Positions 23,237 through 32,625 of a stretch of 64,000 nt of DNA are shown here, one piece after another. Source of the stretch: Chloroflexota bacterium (lineage in GTDB: Bacteria; Chloroflexota; Anaerolineae; 4572-78; J111); NCBI GenBank assembly GCA_016860845.1, contig BOKF01000017.1, positions 62,001 to 126,000 on the forward strand. Reading direction: 5' to 3'. Below the pieces are notes generated by a model, which saw only the letters and a program-made list of their open reading frames with translations, was not told the origin of the DNA and made no database searches. The translations under genes were made by a program, and so were the position numbers. Positions within the stretch are counted from its first letter, which is position 1; every line of letters begins with the position of its first letter.

Positions 23237-26200
23237 TCACCTCACAGTTTCATCCATCCATTCTGGCACTCTCCATCCTCCTGCGCGGGCACGTCCCAAT
23301 CGTTCTGCAACTGTTAAGCCATCAGGATCATCTATCAAACGGTGGCGGGCTAGCCAACCTACTACTAAATCCCCTTCTGGATCATCTTTCTTAACCAAAT
23401 CATACCACCACTGAAAAACTCCAGACCCCTTCTTTATACGGGTTATTAATTGATCTGCCGCTTTCCAATCTTCTGAACACTGAAAACCAGTGGCTAAACA
23501 AAGTGCATAGTTCACAGTTCCAACAGAATGATTTTTCTCAACCAATACTCTGAGAAGTTCTATTGCTGTGTAGGGTGGAGTTGCATCTAGAGGCACCTCT
23601 GAGCGTCGAATCATATAGGCTAAATCGTTCCTTGCATCTTCACTTCCAAGATTGAAACCACGAAGAAAAAACTCAAAAGCAGATTTATAGTCTCCTATTT
23701 CATATCGCCTTTGTCCTATAACCGTCATTTCTTCCGCATTTTTAGAATTTTCTATTTTGACAAGATATTCTTTTCCGCGAGCTTTATTTTGTGGCAAACC
23801 CTCTCCATTAAGATAACGATAACCAAGATTACCTATGGCGGGTATATAACCTTCATCTGCCGCTTTCCTCAACCATCTTGCCCCTTCTGATACTCTTTTG
23901 AACAAACCCTTTCCTTTAATTAAACGGTCCCCAAGCTCTTCCATTGCACGGACCTCCCTTTTTTCTGCTGCTTTACGTAACCACTTTTCACCTTCTTCAC
24001 CACTTTTGACTAGACCGACTCCATCAAGCAGTCGATTGCCAAGGATTCGCATGGCCTCGGTGTCATTTGTCTCTGCTGCTTTACGTAACCACTTTTCACC
24101 TTCTTCACTGTTTCCAGCAAGACTGTCTCCATCAAGCAGCTGATCGCCAAGAATTCGCATGGCCTGGGGGGTATTTGTCCCTGCTGCCTTACGCAGCCAT
24201 TTTTCCCCTTCTTCACTGTTTTTAGCAAGGCCGTCCCCTTCAAGTAGACGAACTCCAAGGTTTAGCATTGCTTGCACCTCGCCTGCCTCAGCAGCTTGAC
24301 GCAGCCATTTTTCCCCTTCTTCACTGTTTTTAGCAAGGCCGTCCCCTTCAAGTAGACGAACTCCAAGGACTCGCATTGCCTGTTCCTCACCTGCCTCAAC
24401 AGCCTGACGTAGCCACTTTTCTCCTTCAGCGCTGTTTTTGGGGAGGCGATCCCCGTCAAGTAGACAATTACCAAAATATGCCATTGCAGTAGGGTAACCT
24501 TCTTCTAATGCCCTACGTAACCACTTTTCTCCCTCGTTAGTATTTTGAGCTATACCTTTTCCCTCGAGCAAATAGCGACCGATATGATACATTGAAGGGG
24601 GATAATTTGCTTTCGCCGCTTTTTGTAACCATTGTTTTCCTTCTTTGCTATTTTGGGGCAGGCCTCGACCATCTAGCAGACGTCTACCAAGACTATCCAT
24701 CGCAGGAGCGAATTCCTTCTTTGCTAAATTTAACAGCAATTCTTTCCCTTGTTTGTTATCTTGGGGTAAACCATATCCATCTAGTAAACGATTACCAAGA
24801 CGATACATTGCGATTTGATCATCTGCCTTCACTGCTTTTTCTAGCCATTCCCTACCTTCGTCAGTGTTCTGTATTAAACCCTCCCCATCTAATAACCGAA
24901 TACCAAGATTTCGCATGGCAGGGGCATGGTTAGCTTCTGCTGCCTTACGTAACCATCTTTCCCCTTCTTGTCTATCCTCCGTTAAATCCTCTCCTTCGAG
25001 CAACCGGTTGCCAAGAATGTACATTGCATTCGCCTCACCTACATTCGCTGCTTTCAGCAGCCATTTCTCTCCTTCTCCAGTATTCTGCGCTAATTCACTA
25101 TTTGTAAGCAGAAAATTGCCAAGCACGAACATAGCAGGTGAAAAGTTTTTTACCTCGGCTGCTTTTCGTAACCAATCAACACCCTCATTTCTGTTTTCAG
25201 GCAAATCTCGTCCTGAAATTTGGCGACTACCAAGAACAAGCATTGCTAATTCATAGTTGGCCTCACTTGCTTTTCGTAGCCACTTCTCACCTTCTTTGGT
25301 ATTTTTAGTTAATTCGTCGCCCTCAACTAACCGTTGCCCCAAAGTAACCATCGAGAGTTCATGTCCGGCCTCAGCAGCTTTGTATAACCAATGTTCCCCT
25401 TCTTCTTTATTCTGAGGCACTCCTTCCCCATCGAGCAAACGATTTCCTAAATTTCCCATTGCTGCTCTACTACCCAACTGAGCTGCTGCTCTTAAACATC
25501 GAATTGCAAGTGGAGATACTCCCTTCTCTGGCCAGGTTATCGAGGCTATTTTCCGAAGGGTTTCTGCGGCTTTTCTATCCTCTATCAATGCCTCAACTAA
25601 TCTTTCAGCTATTGAGCGGAAATGCTCATCACGAACTTGTTTGGGATCAGTCCAGTATTGAAGGAAACGAGCTACTGTCTCATTATCTACCTCTTCATCT
25701 TCGGCAAGCCAAGCCACTACAGATTCCAAGGTACGACGTAATTCTCGGGGGCTACAATGCCGATCTCTTATATACTCGGCAAAAGCTTTTATCCCCAATT
25801 TGATACGATCGGCATCGAAACCTTTAAGTTGTGCTCTAACCGATTGTAGTAAATTGCGTAGTTCCTGGTTACTCAACCTAATATGACGATGTTCAAGAAA
25901 GAATTGAATGAGATTTAGATGAAGAGGGGTCGCCGGTTCAAAGACTGCCATTAGTAGCAAAATTTCACGAAGCGGATCAAGACCATTTTGAATAGGATAT
26001 GATTGCCATTCATTAGCTTGTCGTTCAAGAATGTCGTCAACACTTCCTTCAATACGTGCTAAATTGAAGTTCCCATGATTTTCACGTACACTCTTTGCCA
26101 CGTCGCTAACCATTAGTGCCCAACCATCACTATTATTCCACACTTTGTTGTTGAATTCTTTGTGTGCTTCCCCATCATTATCACTAACCCCGGTCAATTG

Positions 26201-27652
26201 AGGAATTTCGTCACGGGTCAATTCATTTAGTCGAAGACGTTCAACATGACGATTTCTTTGGATCCATTTATTGATTCCAGGTCCAGGGCGAGCAGTGACA
26301 AGCGCCGAAGCTCCTAGAGGAAGTTGTTCGGGTAAAAAATCCAATCCTCTGCCATCAGGACTAATTTCATCCAATGCATCAATCACCAAGATAATATATC
26401 CACGCTCAATCACTACTCTATCCAATACCTCATAGAGAATTCTTTTGTAATAATCTAAATTAGGAGCAGTTTGAATACGACGGGTATGTAATACTTCGGG
26501 TTGATACTCTAAACCATATTCCCTTACTAAAGCATAGGAAGCACTTTCATCACGCAACCCTCTCATTTGACGCTTTCTCAGGAATGAGGTTTCTGGTTCA
26601 AAACCTCTCCCAAAAGTCAGCTCTGGACTTAGGCCAATATCCTGATTATCGCTAGGATCTGGTAAAGATACAGGATTCAAGAGTAGTGTATTAGCCTGAT
26701 CAATTAGAATACGGGCAACCTCTTGAGGTTTATTAGTGGATTGCTTACCAAAATGTAGCAAAGTATTTGGCAGCCACCGAGCTATTCTTCTCATTGTCTC
26801 AGCGTAAGGTCCAAGTGGCTCAATCCCTTGTATAAGCTCTTCTGTTAATTTGGCACAAATAGCTGATTTGCCACTGCCCTCTTCTGCGGTTAAGAGCAAA
26901 TAGCCACCTTTCTTTCGCAGATCACCTTCAAGCTTCTGTCGCAGGTCTTTGATCCACTTCTCTCGACCTGCAAAATGTTCAAGATGTTCCCGCCGCTCAC
27001 CGGCGATAGTTTTCATTACAACTTTTAGCTCTACTGCCGCCAATGGCCTAATCATCAAGCCCATAAGTCTATTCTTAATTGCCTCGTGGTACTTGTATAA
27101 AGGCGCAATTAAAGTTACCAGTGCTGCTGGCAAGAAGTTATCTCTAATCGGAGCAGAACGGTCGCGTGTTTCATGGATAAAATTGCGATACCGATAATTA
27201 CGTAGAATAAACTGCCGAACAACATCAGTAACTTTGTTATATTCTTCATGCGAGTATTGGACCTCATCTGAGGTAAGCAAATCAAGTTCTCGAATGACGC
27301 GTTCTAAAGTGAACCATTTATTACCTTCAAGGTTAGACCATTTATTAGGAAAAACCAACCAAAGAATGAATTTCAGCCAAAGTTCTGTCGCCACCAATAT
27401 ATCCTCGGCAGGTTTCGCTGGATCATTGCCTGATTTAATAGCTTGGTCAATTTCATCAAGGGCATTTACTACATCCCAAACTCGGCTGAAATTTGGATGT
27501 TCTTGACAAGCAACAAGAACACGATCTCCTAAAAGCAAAAGTGCGTCGAATTGTCTCTCTACGTCTGGATATTCTGCGCTTTTGGTCATCATATCCAGAG
27601 CATATTTATAGAAAAGTTCTTTATAAATCTGAAAGATTGAGCGCTGTTCCAT
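23237..27652 (-). CDS. Giant STAND NTPase with all-alpha N-terminus and 16 Sel1 repeats (possible defence sensor)
   Basis: A 1471-residue protein from the ATG at 27652, which has AGGAG six bases upstream; a TTG at 27730 would add 26 residues. Residues 1-220 are helical and contain RNYRYRNFIHET at 151-162, whose Arg-x5-His spacing (R154, H160) resembles the HEPN RNase motif. A NACHT/STAND-type NTPase follows: P-loop AEEGSGKS at 256-263, Walker B ILVIDALDEI near 421-430 and SALVTARP near 449. After a helical connector come 16 consecutive Sel1 repeats of about 36 residues (LGxRLLxGxGL...EGEKWLRKAAE) from about 735 to 1310, then degenerate repeats. Effector-NTPase-repeat layouts are common in antiviral STAND proteins. 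Low GC and AT-rich codons unlike the neighbours suggest transfer. Function is inferred. Confidence 0.8.
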   Translation of the reverse strand: MEQRSIFQIYKELFYKYALDMMTKSAEYPDVERQFDALLLLGDRVLVACQEHPNFSRVWDVVNALDEIDQAIKSGNDPAKPAEDILVATELWLKFILWLVFPNKWSNLEGNKWFTLERVIRELDLLTSDEVQYSHEEYNKVTDVVRQFILRNYRYRNFIHETRDRSAPIRDNFLPAALVTLIAPLYKYHEAIKNRLMGLMIRPLAAVELKVVMKTIAGERREHLEHFAGREKWIKDLRQKLEGDLRKKGGYLLLTAEEGSGKSAICAKLTEELIQGIEPLGPYAETMRRIARWLPNTLLHFGKQSTNKPQEVARILIDQANTLLLNPVSLPDPSDNQDIGLSPELTFGRGFEPETSFLRKRQMRGLRDESASYALVREYGLEYQPEVLHTRRIQTAPNLDYYKRILYEVLDRVVIERGYIILVIDALDEISPDGRGLDFLPEQLPLGASALVTARPGPGINKWIQRNRHVERLRLNELTRDEIPQLTGVSDNDGEAHKEFNNKVWNNSDGWALMVSDVAKSVRENHGNFNLARIEGSVDDILERQANEWQSYPIQNGLDPLREILLLMAVFEPATPLHLNLIQFFLEHRHIRLSNQELRNLLQSVRAQLKGFDADRIKLGIKAFAEYIRDRHCSPRELRRTLESVVAWLAEDEEVDNETVARFLQYWTDPKQVRDEHFRSIAERLVEALIEDRKAAETLRKIASITWPEKGVSPLAIRCLRAAAQLGSRAAMGNLGNRLLDGEGVPQNKEEGEHWLYKAAEAGHELSMVTLGQRLVEGDELTKNTKEGEKWLRKASEANYELAMLVLGSRQISGRDLPENRNEGVDWLRKAAEVKNFSPAMFVLGNFLLTNSELAQNTGEGEKWLLKAANVGEANAMYILGNRLLEGEDLTEDRQEGERWLRKAAEANHAPAMRNLGIRLLDGEGLIQNTDEGREWLEKAVKADDQIAMYRLGNRLLDGYGLPQDNKQGKELLLNLAKKEFAPAMDSLGRRLLDGRGLPQNSKEGKQWLQKAAKANYPPSMYHIGRYLLEGKGIAQNTNEGEKWLRRALEEGYPTAMAYFGNCLLDGDRLPKNSAEGEKWLRQAVEAGEEQAMRVLGVRLLEGDGLAKNSEEGEKWLRQAAEAGEVQAMLNLGVRLLEGDGLAKNSEEGEKWLRKAAGTNTPQAMRILGDQLLDGDSLAGNSEEGEKWLRKAAETNDTEAMRILGNRLLDGVGLVKSGEEGEKWLRKAAEKREVRAMEELGDRLIKGKGLFKRVSEGARWLRKAADEGYIPAIGNLGYRYLNGEGLPQNKARGKEYLVKIENSKNAEEMTVIGQRRYEIGDYKSAFEFFLRGFNLGSEDARNDLAYMIRRSEVPLDATPPYTAIELLRVLVEKNHSVGTVNYALCLATGFQCSEDWKAADQLITRIKKGSGVFQWWYDLVKKDDPEGDLVVGWLARHRLIDDPDGLTVAERLGRARAGGWRVPEWMDETVR
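24193..24368 (-). repeat. Identical 68-bp segments 108 bp apart inside the Sel1 array
   Basis: Bases 24193-24260 and 24301-24368 are identical. The 108-bp period equals one 36-residue Sel1 unit, so two adjacent repeats (LGVRLLEGDGLAKNSEEG) arose by a recent unit duplication. Confidence 0.85.
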
Positions 27653-27794
27653 TTGAAGCTCCTGAACTCGGCTTGAGGAACTCAAGTTGCCTTTGATGAA
27701 AGAGATGCCCCTTTGGAGTATATCACGCAATATAATTCAAAGTCAATGCTAGAAAGATAGTCCTCCTATCTCTGAAATTACGTGAATAAAATAA

Positions 27795-27828
27795 AAACGT
27801 GATGATCGATACCATGATCACCACGTTT
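27795..27828 (-). terminator. Strong terminator after the pot operon
   Basis: A 13-bp stem with one mismatch (AAACGTGATGATC at 27795-27807 against 27816-27828) with an 8-base loop. On the minus strand it is followed by a T-rich run (TTTTTATTTTATTC). It lies about 60 bp past the potC stop and separates the pot transcript from the STAND gene. T-rich flanks on both sides could let it act in both directions. Confidence 0.8.
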
Positions 27829-27886
27829 AATTTTTACAACACAAGATCAAGTGGATATTAATAGCTGAAAAGAACTGTAATACTTT

Positions 27887-28720
27887 CTACTTCCCTCCCC
27901 CTGCCGTCTCGCTCGTATCCTTGGTCAGATAATAAGCCCAGAGGATGGGGATGGTGGTCAAAGCGATGACAAACACGGCGACGACATTGGTCACGGGGCG
28001 CTGGCGGGGACGGGTCAACTGGCTGAAAATCCAGATGGGCAGGGTTTGCTGCTGGCCGGAAGTGAAAGTAGTGACGATGACTTCGTCAAACGAGAGGGCA
28101 AAGGCCAGCATGCCGCCAGCCAAGAGGGCGGTCGCGATTTCCGGCAGAATGATGTGGCGAAACGTCTCAAAGCCATTGGCCCCCAAATCCATCGAGGCTT
28201 CGACCTGGGAGCGGCCCGTCCGCCGGAAGCGGGCCAGCACGTTGTTGTAGACCACCACCACACAAAAGGTGGCGTGGCCGATGACAATCGTCCAGAAGCT
28301 AAAGGGCAGGTCCAGCAAATTCAAGGCTGAGCGCAGGGCAATACCGGTGACAATGCCCGGTAAGGCCAGAGGGAGGATCAACAGGAGCGAGATAGCATCG
28401 CGGCCAAAGAATTTGCTGCGATAAACGGCCGCCGCCGCCAGCGTGCCCAGGATCAAGGCGACGAGGGTCGCCACCGAGGCCACCTGCACCGACAACGCCA
28501 ACGCCCGCCAGACATCGGGCCGGTTCCAGGCCACGCCGAACCATTCCAGGGTCAGGCCGGGTGGCGGGAAGGTGTAGGTGCGGTCGTCGGTGGTCAGCGT
28601 GTACAGCAGAATAATGGCAAAGGGGAAGTGGAGAAAGATGACGACGGCAATCATGGCCAGGGTCAAACCAAAAGGAGCCGAGGATTTTGGATTTACGATT
28701 TTCGATTTACGATTAACCAT
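27887..28720 (-). CDS. potC: Polyamine-type ABC transporter permease PotC
   Basis: A 277-residue inner-membrane permease with six predicted helices. The ABC-permease EAA region is [20 protein letters not shown], and [15 protein letters not shown] is the PotC/PotI-type stretch. It should pair with PotB to move substrate delivered by PotD using PotA. The assigned ATG lies inside a word repeat, so the first residues ([13 protein letters not shown]) are translated repeat DNA. The next candidate Met is within the first membrane helix, so the repeat-encoded start seems real. It is the last gene of the operon, followed by a strong terminator. Confidence 0.9.
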   Translation of the reverse strand: MVNRKSKIVNPKSSAPFGLTLAMIAVVIFLHFPFAIILLYTLTTDDRTYTFPPPGLTLEWFGVAWNRPDVWRALALSVQVASVATLVALILGTLAAAAVYRSKFFGRDAISLLLILPLALPGIVTGIALRSALNLLDLPFSFWTIVIGHATFCVVVVYNNVLARFRRTGRSQVEASMDLGANGFETFRHIILPEIATALLAGGMLAFALSFDEVIVTTFTSGQQQTLPIWIFSQLTRPRQRPVTNVVAVFVIALTTIPILWAYYLTKDTSETAGGGK

Positions 28721-28760
28721 TGACCATTGACCATTGACTGTTGACTGTTAGCTATTGACA
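28683..28760. repeat. GATTTACGATT and TTGACCATTGACC word repeats
   Basis: GGATTTACGATTTTCGATTT is followed by tandem ACCATTGACCATTGACC and TGTTGACTGTTAGC words. It overlaps the first codons of potC and runs into the potB-potC gap. Confidence 0.65.
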
Positions 28761-28801
28761 ATTTTCCTCGCCTCTTCGCCCCATCATTTCATCGCCTCTG
28801 T

Positions 28802-29767
28802 TTACAACGCCTCAAAGGCCCCCAGCCGTTTAGCCGCTAACAGATAAATCGCCATAATCCCAATCGGAATGACCGTAAAAGCCGCCGCCAGGGGAATATT
28901 ACCCGACGTACCCTGGTGGGACAGCACCGCCTGGCCAATAAAAAAGCTGGAGTTGCCCAGGGTGGACGGCACAATAAAGTCGCCCAGGGTCAGTGAGAAG
29001 GTGAAGATAGAGCCGGCGACCACTCCCGGAAAAGACAGCGGCAGCGTCACATGGCGGAAGGTTTCGCCGGGGCGCGCGCCCAGGTCGCCGGATGCTTCCA
29101 GCAGCGATTTAGGTACGCGCTCCAGGGCGGCCTGGATGGGCAAGATCATGTAAGGCAACCAGACATACACAAAAACCAGGAACATGCCAATCACCGAAAT
29201 GGACAGCGAAGGCCCGCCAACACCGGGGATGCTCAACAGGCCATCTAACAGCCAGCCCAGGTTGAACACGTTCAGAAACCAACTGATAATCCCCTCCTTG
29301 GCCAGAATCAACTTCCAGGCATAGACCCGCACCAGGTAGCTCGACCACAGCGGCAGCAGCACCGCCAGATACAGGATCACTTTGACCCGGGGTGAGGCGT
29401 AGCGCACCATATAATAGGCCAGGGGAAAGGCCAGAATGGCCGAAGCTATAGTGACGGCGACAGCCATGCCAAAGGTTCGCAGGGCAATATCAAGGTTGGC
29501 CGGAGTCAGCAGATCAGCATAGGTCGCCAGGGTAAACTGGCGCACCACCACGCCGGTAAAATCGTCCAGATGAAAGAAACTCTGCGTCAGCAGGGCAGAC
29601 AGCGACCCCAGGTAGAAAACACCATAGGCCAGCAGCGGCGGTCCCAACAGCAGCACCAGCACCAGCTTGGGTCGCCGGTAAAGAAACGTTGAAAGACGCT
29701 GCCAAAAAGAGCCGGAGCGTCTACTGATTGAAGCTGATTGGGCTGGTGAAGGGGTTGTTACCGCCAT
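28802..29767 (-). CDS. potB: Polyamine-type ABC transporter permease PotB
   Basis: A 321-residue inner-membrane permease with six predicted helices. The EAA region is SGDLGARPGETFRHVTLPLS, followed by FTFSLTLGDFIVPSTLGNSS, a PotB/PotH hallmark. An extra cytoplasmic N-terminal segment of about 40 residues precedes the first helix. It sits between potA and potC in the same direction, with word-repeat DNA on either side. Confidence 0.9.
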   Translation of the reverse strand: MAVTTPSPAQSASISRRSGSFWQRLSTFLYRRPKLVLVLLLGPPLLAYGVFYLGSLSALLTQSFFHLDDFTGVVVRQFTLATYADLLTPANLDIALRTFGMAVAVTIASAILAFPLAYYMVRYASPRVKVILYLAVLLPLWSSYLVRVYAWKLILAKEGIISWFLNVFNLGWLLDGLLSIPGVGGPSLSISVIGMFLVFVYVWLPYMILPIQAALERVPKSLLEASGDLGARPGETFRHVTLPLSFPGVVAGSIFTFSLTLGDFIVPSTLGNSSFFIGQAVLSHQGTSGNIPLAAAFTVIPIGIMAIYLLAAKRLGAFEAL

Positions 29768-29792
29768 CGGTCTACCTCAAACGAGGAGAAGA

Positions 29793-29850
29793 GAAGGAAG
29801 GTTGGAAGGACGGAAGATTGGGATTGTGTCTTTCCAACCTTCCAGCCTTC
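29793..29850. repeat. GGAAGGTTGGAAGG word repeat with inverted copy
   Basis: GAAGGTTGGAAGGACGGAAG faces TTTCCAACCTTCCAGCCTTC in the potA-potB gap. Same word family as 9768-9827 and 60345-60394. Confidence 0.7.
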
Positions 29851-29905
29851 GAGCCGAAGGCCCCCTAGAGCCAAAGGCCCCCTATGGGTGGGCAGGCTTC
29901 CACTT

Positions 29906-30949
29906 CTACCCATTCTCTACCACCGTCCGATTATGGCGCTGATACCAGGTTAACCGCACCCGGCGGCCGCGTGCGGCCAGAGCCTCCATCGAAGTGGTAT
30001 GAAGATTCTGCTCGACCACGGTCAATTCGCCGCCGCGCTCCAGTTCCACAATATAACGCGTGTACAATCCCAGATAAACGACCTCACGAATACGCCCATC
30101 AGCCCCATACATCTCTCCTGGCACGGGCGCGTCCGGATCTCCCAGGTGAATTTTCTCCGGGCGGACAGAAAATGTTTCCGGCGAGCCGGTAATCGCCCGG
30201 GCCACCTCGCCGCTGACCAGGTTGGACACCCCGACAAAGCCGGCTACAAACGGTGTGTCCGGATGTTCATAAATCTCGGCTGGCGAGCCAATTTGCTCAA
30301 TCTTGCCTTGATTAAACACGGCCAGACGGTCACTCATGGTCAGCGCCTCCTCCTGGTCGTGGGTCACGTAAACAAAGGTGATGCCGACCTGCTGTTGGAT
30401 CATCTTCAATTCAATCTGCATCTGCTGGCGCAGCTTGAGGTCCAGCGCGCCAAGCGGCTCATCCAGCAGCAGCACCCGGGGATGGTTAACCAGGGCGCGG
30501 GCCAGCGCGACCCGCTGGCGCTGGCCGCCGGATAACTGGCCCGGTTTACGATTTTCCAACCCACCCAAGCGGACCAACTCCAGCATGTCCCGCACCCGCT
30601 TTTCCCGCTCCGGCTTGGACACCTTTTTAATCATCAGCCCATAGCCGACATTTTGTCCGACCGTCATGTGGGGGAACAGGGCATAATCCTGAAAAACGGT
30701 GTTCACATCGCGCTCGTAGGGCGGCAAGGCCGACACATCCTGGCCGTAGAGGTCAATATGGCCGGTATCGGGCCGTTCAAAGCCGGCAATCAAGCGCAGG
30801 CAGGTGGTTTTGCCTGATCCCGACGGTCCGAGCATGGTAAAAAACTCGCCATCCAGGATGTCCAGGTCAACCTGGTCCACCGCTTTAACCTCGCCAAAGT
30901 GACGGCTGACCCCGGAGAAGCGAACTGCGGGAGTAGTGTTGTCTGTCAT
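29906..30949 (-). CDS. potA: Polyamine-type ABC transporter ATPase PotA
   Basis: A 347-residue ABC ATPase. Walker A is LGPSGSGKTTCLRL near residue 40, signature LSGGQRQRVALARAL near 135, Walker B VLLLDEPLGALD, and the switch histidine is in VTHDQEEAL. A C-terminal TOBE domain (FSVRPEKIHLG onward) is typical of the PotA/CysA/MalK group. It energises the PotBC permease. It follows the MttB-family gene in the same direction, separated by a REP-like element. Confidence 0.93.
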   Translation of the reverse strand: MTDNTTPAVRFSGVSRHFGEVKAVDQVDLDILDGEFFTMLGPSGSGKTTCLRLIAGFERPDTGHIDLYGQDVSALPPYERDVNTVFQDYALFPHMTVGQNVGYGLMIKKVSKPEREKRVRDMLELVRLGGLENRKPGQLSGGQRQRVALARALVNHPRVLLLDEPLGALDLKLRQQMQIELKMIQQQVGITFVYVTHDQEEALTMSDRLAVFNQGKIEQIGSPAEIYEHPDTPFVAGFVGVSNLVSGEVARAITGSPETFSVRPEKIHLGDPDAPVPGEMYGADGRIREVVYLGLYTRYIVELERGGELTVVEQNLHTTSMEALAARGRRVRLTWYQRHNRTVVENG

Positions 30950-30991
30950 AGTTTTTAGCTCATAACGCCCTGTGTACCATTTGTGAGCATA

Positions 30992-31092
30992 TGTTCGAGG
31001 CTGAAGCCGTCGAACTGAAAGAGCGAAACCCTTTGGGCTTAATTTTAGCTCGGAGAGCTTTGCCCTTTGAGCGCGATGGCTTCAGTCTCGCG
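30992..31092 (-). repeat. REP-like interspersed repeat, copy 2 (two terminal hairpins)
   Basis: The inverted copy of the element at 13813-13899. Its ends are hairpins GTTCGA/TCGAAC (around GGCTGAAGCCG) and GCGCGA/TCGCGC (around TGGCTTCAGTC), with the loop core conserved and the stems changed in pairs. The body matches copy 1 (CAAAGGGCAAAGCTCTC region). It lies between potA and the mttB-like gene. Confidence 0.7.
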
Positions 31093-31113
31093 CCCTTTTT
31101 CAAGAGGTGATGG

Positions 31114-32607
31114 TCAGGATAAGCCGGCACGGGCATCGGCGGCGGCGATGATAGCCCGGAGTTCTGCCAGTGTATCCTCCGGCAGCGGATTGGCCGGCGC
31201 TGCCGTTACCGCCTGGCGAGCGATATCCCGGGCCGTTTTGACGGCATCGGGCTGCCCGGCCTCCCACCAGGCATGGTAATTGCGCCGGTCAAACAGGCGT
31301 GGATACCAGACCTCCCGGTAATGTTCCGCCGTATGTTTGGCCTTGATATACTCTCCGCCCGGTCCGACCTGATCAATCACTTCCAGGGCCAGAGCTTCGG
31401 GGCTTAGCTCAATGCCCCGCATCAAGCGACGGACAAAACTGATGATTTCATCGCAGATAACAATCATTTCATAAGAGCAGGTCAAGCCCGACTCGACGTA
31501 ACCAATATCGTGCACCAGGTTAGCCCCGCTGAGAGCCGTCCACAGAATCCAGAGGGCGCTCTCAATCCCGGCCTGGATATTGGGCAGCTTGGCATCCGAG
31601 CAGCCGGAGAAGCCCCACACCGGCAGATGGTAATAATAATGGGCCAACTCGGCCATGCCCATGCAGTGCAGCATAAATTCGGGCGAGGCATAGGTCCCGA
31701 CCAGGGTGCGCATGTCCAGCGGGCCGCTGCCGGAACCCCAGACAAAGGGCGCGCCCTTGCGCCGGAGCTGGGTAATCGCCAGACCGCTCAACACTTCGGC
31801 GGCGGCCATGGCCAGGCTGCCGGCCGAGGCCACAGGAGCCGAAGCGCCCTCAATCGGTCCCGGCGCATAGACAAAAGGCAGGCCGCGGTCGGCCATCAGC
31901 AAGACCTTGCGCAAGACCACTTCGCTGTGTTGCAGCGGCGACACCGGCTCAAGATAAGCCAGCAGGAAGGGCTTGAGTTCCAGCTCCCCCGGCCCTCCGG
32001 CGACGATCTCGGCCATAGCAATCAGGTCGGCCAGGCCGGCTTCATCCCAGGCGGTAAAGACCAGCGGTTTGATCGTGTTCTCCAGCATCGCCAGGAAGGA
32101 GCGCCGGTCGGAGGTTTCGATGGGAACATCGGAGGGCAAAGCCATAGACATCACAAAATCCAAGTTGGGCAGCGAGTCGGCCAGACGAGCGGTCTGCTGC
32201 ACATCGGCCAACAGGGCCAGCCGCCGCTCGCCGGTTTCCAGATCGAGCACATTGGGCAAATCGGAACCGGTCCCAAAATAGGTGCGATGGCCCTCCAGAT
32301 GCATAGCCGGCTGGCCGGTCCGGTCGCACAGCGTAATCCGCGAGGGAGCGTAAAGCAGGGCATTTTCAATCACGGCAGCGGGAAAACGCACCCGGTTTTC
32401 GTCGGTGACGAGACAGCCGGCCTCCTTGAGCAGGGCCAGCGACTCAGCTTCGTAGACTCGCACGCCGGTGCGCCGCAGAATTTCCAGCGCGGCCTGGTGG
32501 ATTTCGTCTAGCTGGGCGTCGGTAAACATGCGATAGCCGGAGGGGTGCGGACCCGGTTCTGCCGGCACGGGTTCATTCGGTTTTGAAGCTGACTTACTGC
32601 TAGGCAT
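31114..32607 (-). CDS. Trimethylamine methyltransferase (MttB) family protein without pyrrolysine
   Basis: A 497-residue TIM-barrel protein of the MttB superfamily, recognised by FTDAQLDEIHQAALEILRRTGVRVYE near the N-terminus and by SGCSDAKLPNIQAGIESALW and the GANLVHDIGYVESGL region in the C-terminal half. There is no in-frame TAG, so it belongs to the non-pyrrolysine branch, whose studied members demethylate quaternary amines such as glycine betaine with a corrinoid protein. No corrinoid partner is in the window. It is sandwiched between aldehyde dehydrogenase and potA in one operon, suggesting work on the imported amine. The substrate is inference. Confidence 0.87.
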   Translation of the reverse strand: MPSSKSASKPNEPVPAEPGPHPSGYRMFTDAQLDEIHQAALEILRRTGVRVYEAESLALLKEAGCLVTDENRVRFPAAVIENALLYAPSRITLCDRTGQPAMHLEGHRTYFGTGSDLPNVLDLETGERRLALLADVQQTARLADSLPNLDFVMSMALPSDVPIETSDRRSFLAMLENTIKPLVFTAWDEAGLADLIAMAEIVAGGPGELELKPFLLAYLEPVSPLQHSEVVLRKVLLMADRGLPFVYAPGPIEGASAPVASAGSLAMAAAEVLSGLAITQLRRKGAPFVWGSGSGPLDMRTLVGTYASPEFMLHCMGMAELAHYYYHLPVWGFSGCSDAKLPNIQAGIESALWILWTALSGANLVHDIGYVESGLTCSYEMIVICDEIISFVRRLMRGIELSPEALALEVIDQVGPGGEYIKAKHTAEHYREVWYPRLFDRRNYHAWWEAGQPDAVKTARDIARQAVTAAPANPLPEDTLAELRAIIAAADARAGLS

Positions 32608-32625
32608 AGGTGTTGAATTCCTGAT

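Noticed and set aside
23237..27652. Regular ~108-bp periodicity that could suggest a CRISPR-like array
   Set aside because: The period encodes Sel1 protein repeats in one long frame; no short identical repeats with unique spacers.
31510..32511. A 333-codon plus-strand open frame opposite the MttB-family gene
   Set aside because: Gln/Gly/His-rich shadow without a domain or ribosome site; MttB similarity on the minus strand is clear.
31114..32607. Pyrrolysine-dependent trimethylamine methyltransferase
   Set aside because: The frame is continuous over the full length without an internal TAG, so the pyrrolysine type is excluded.
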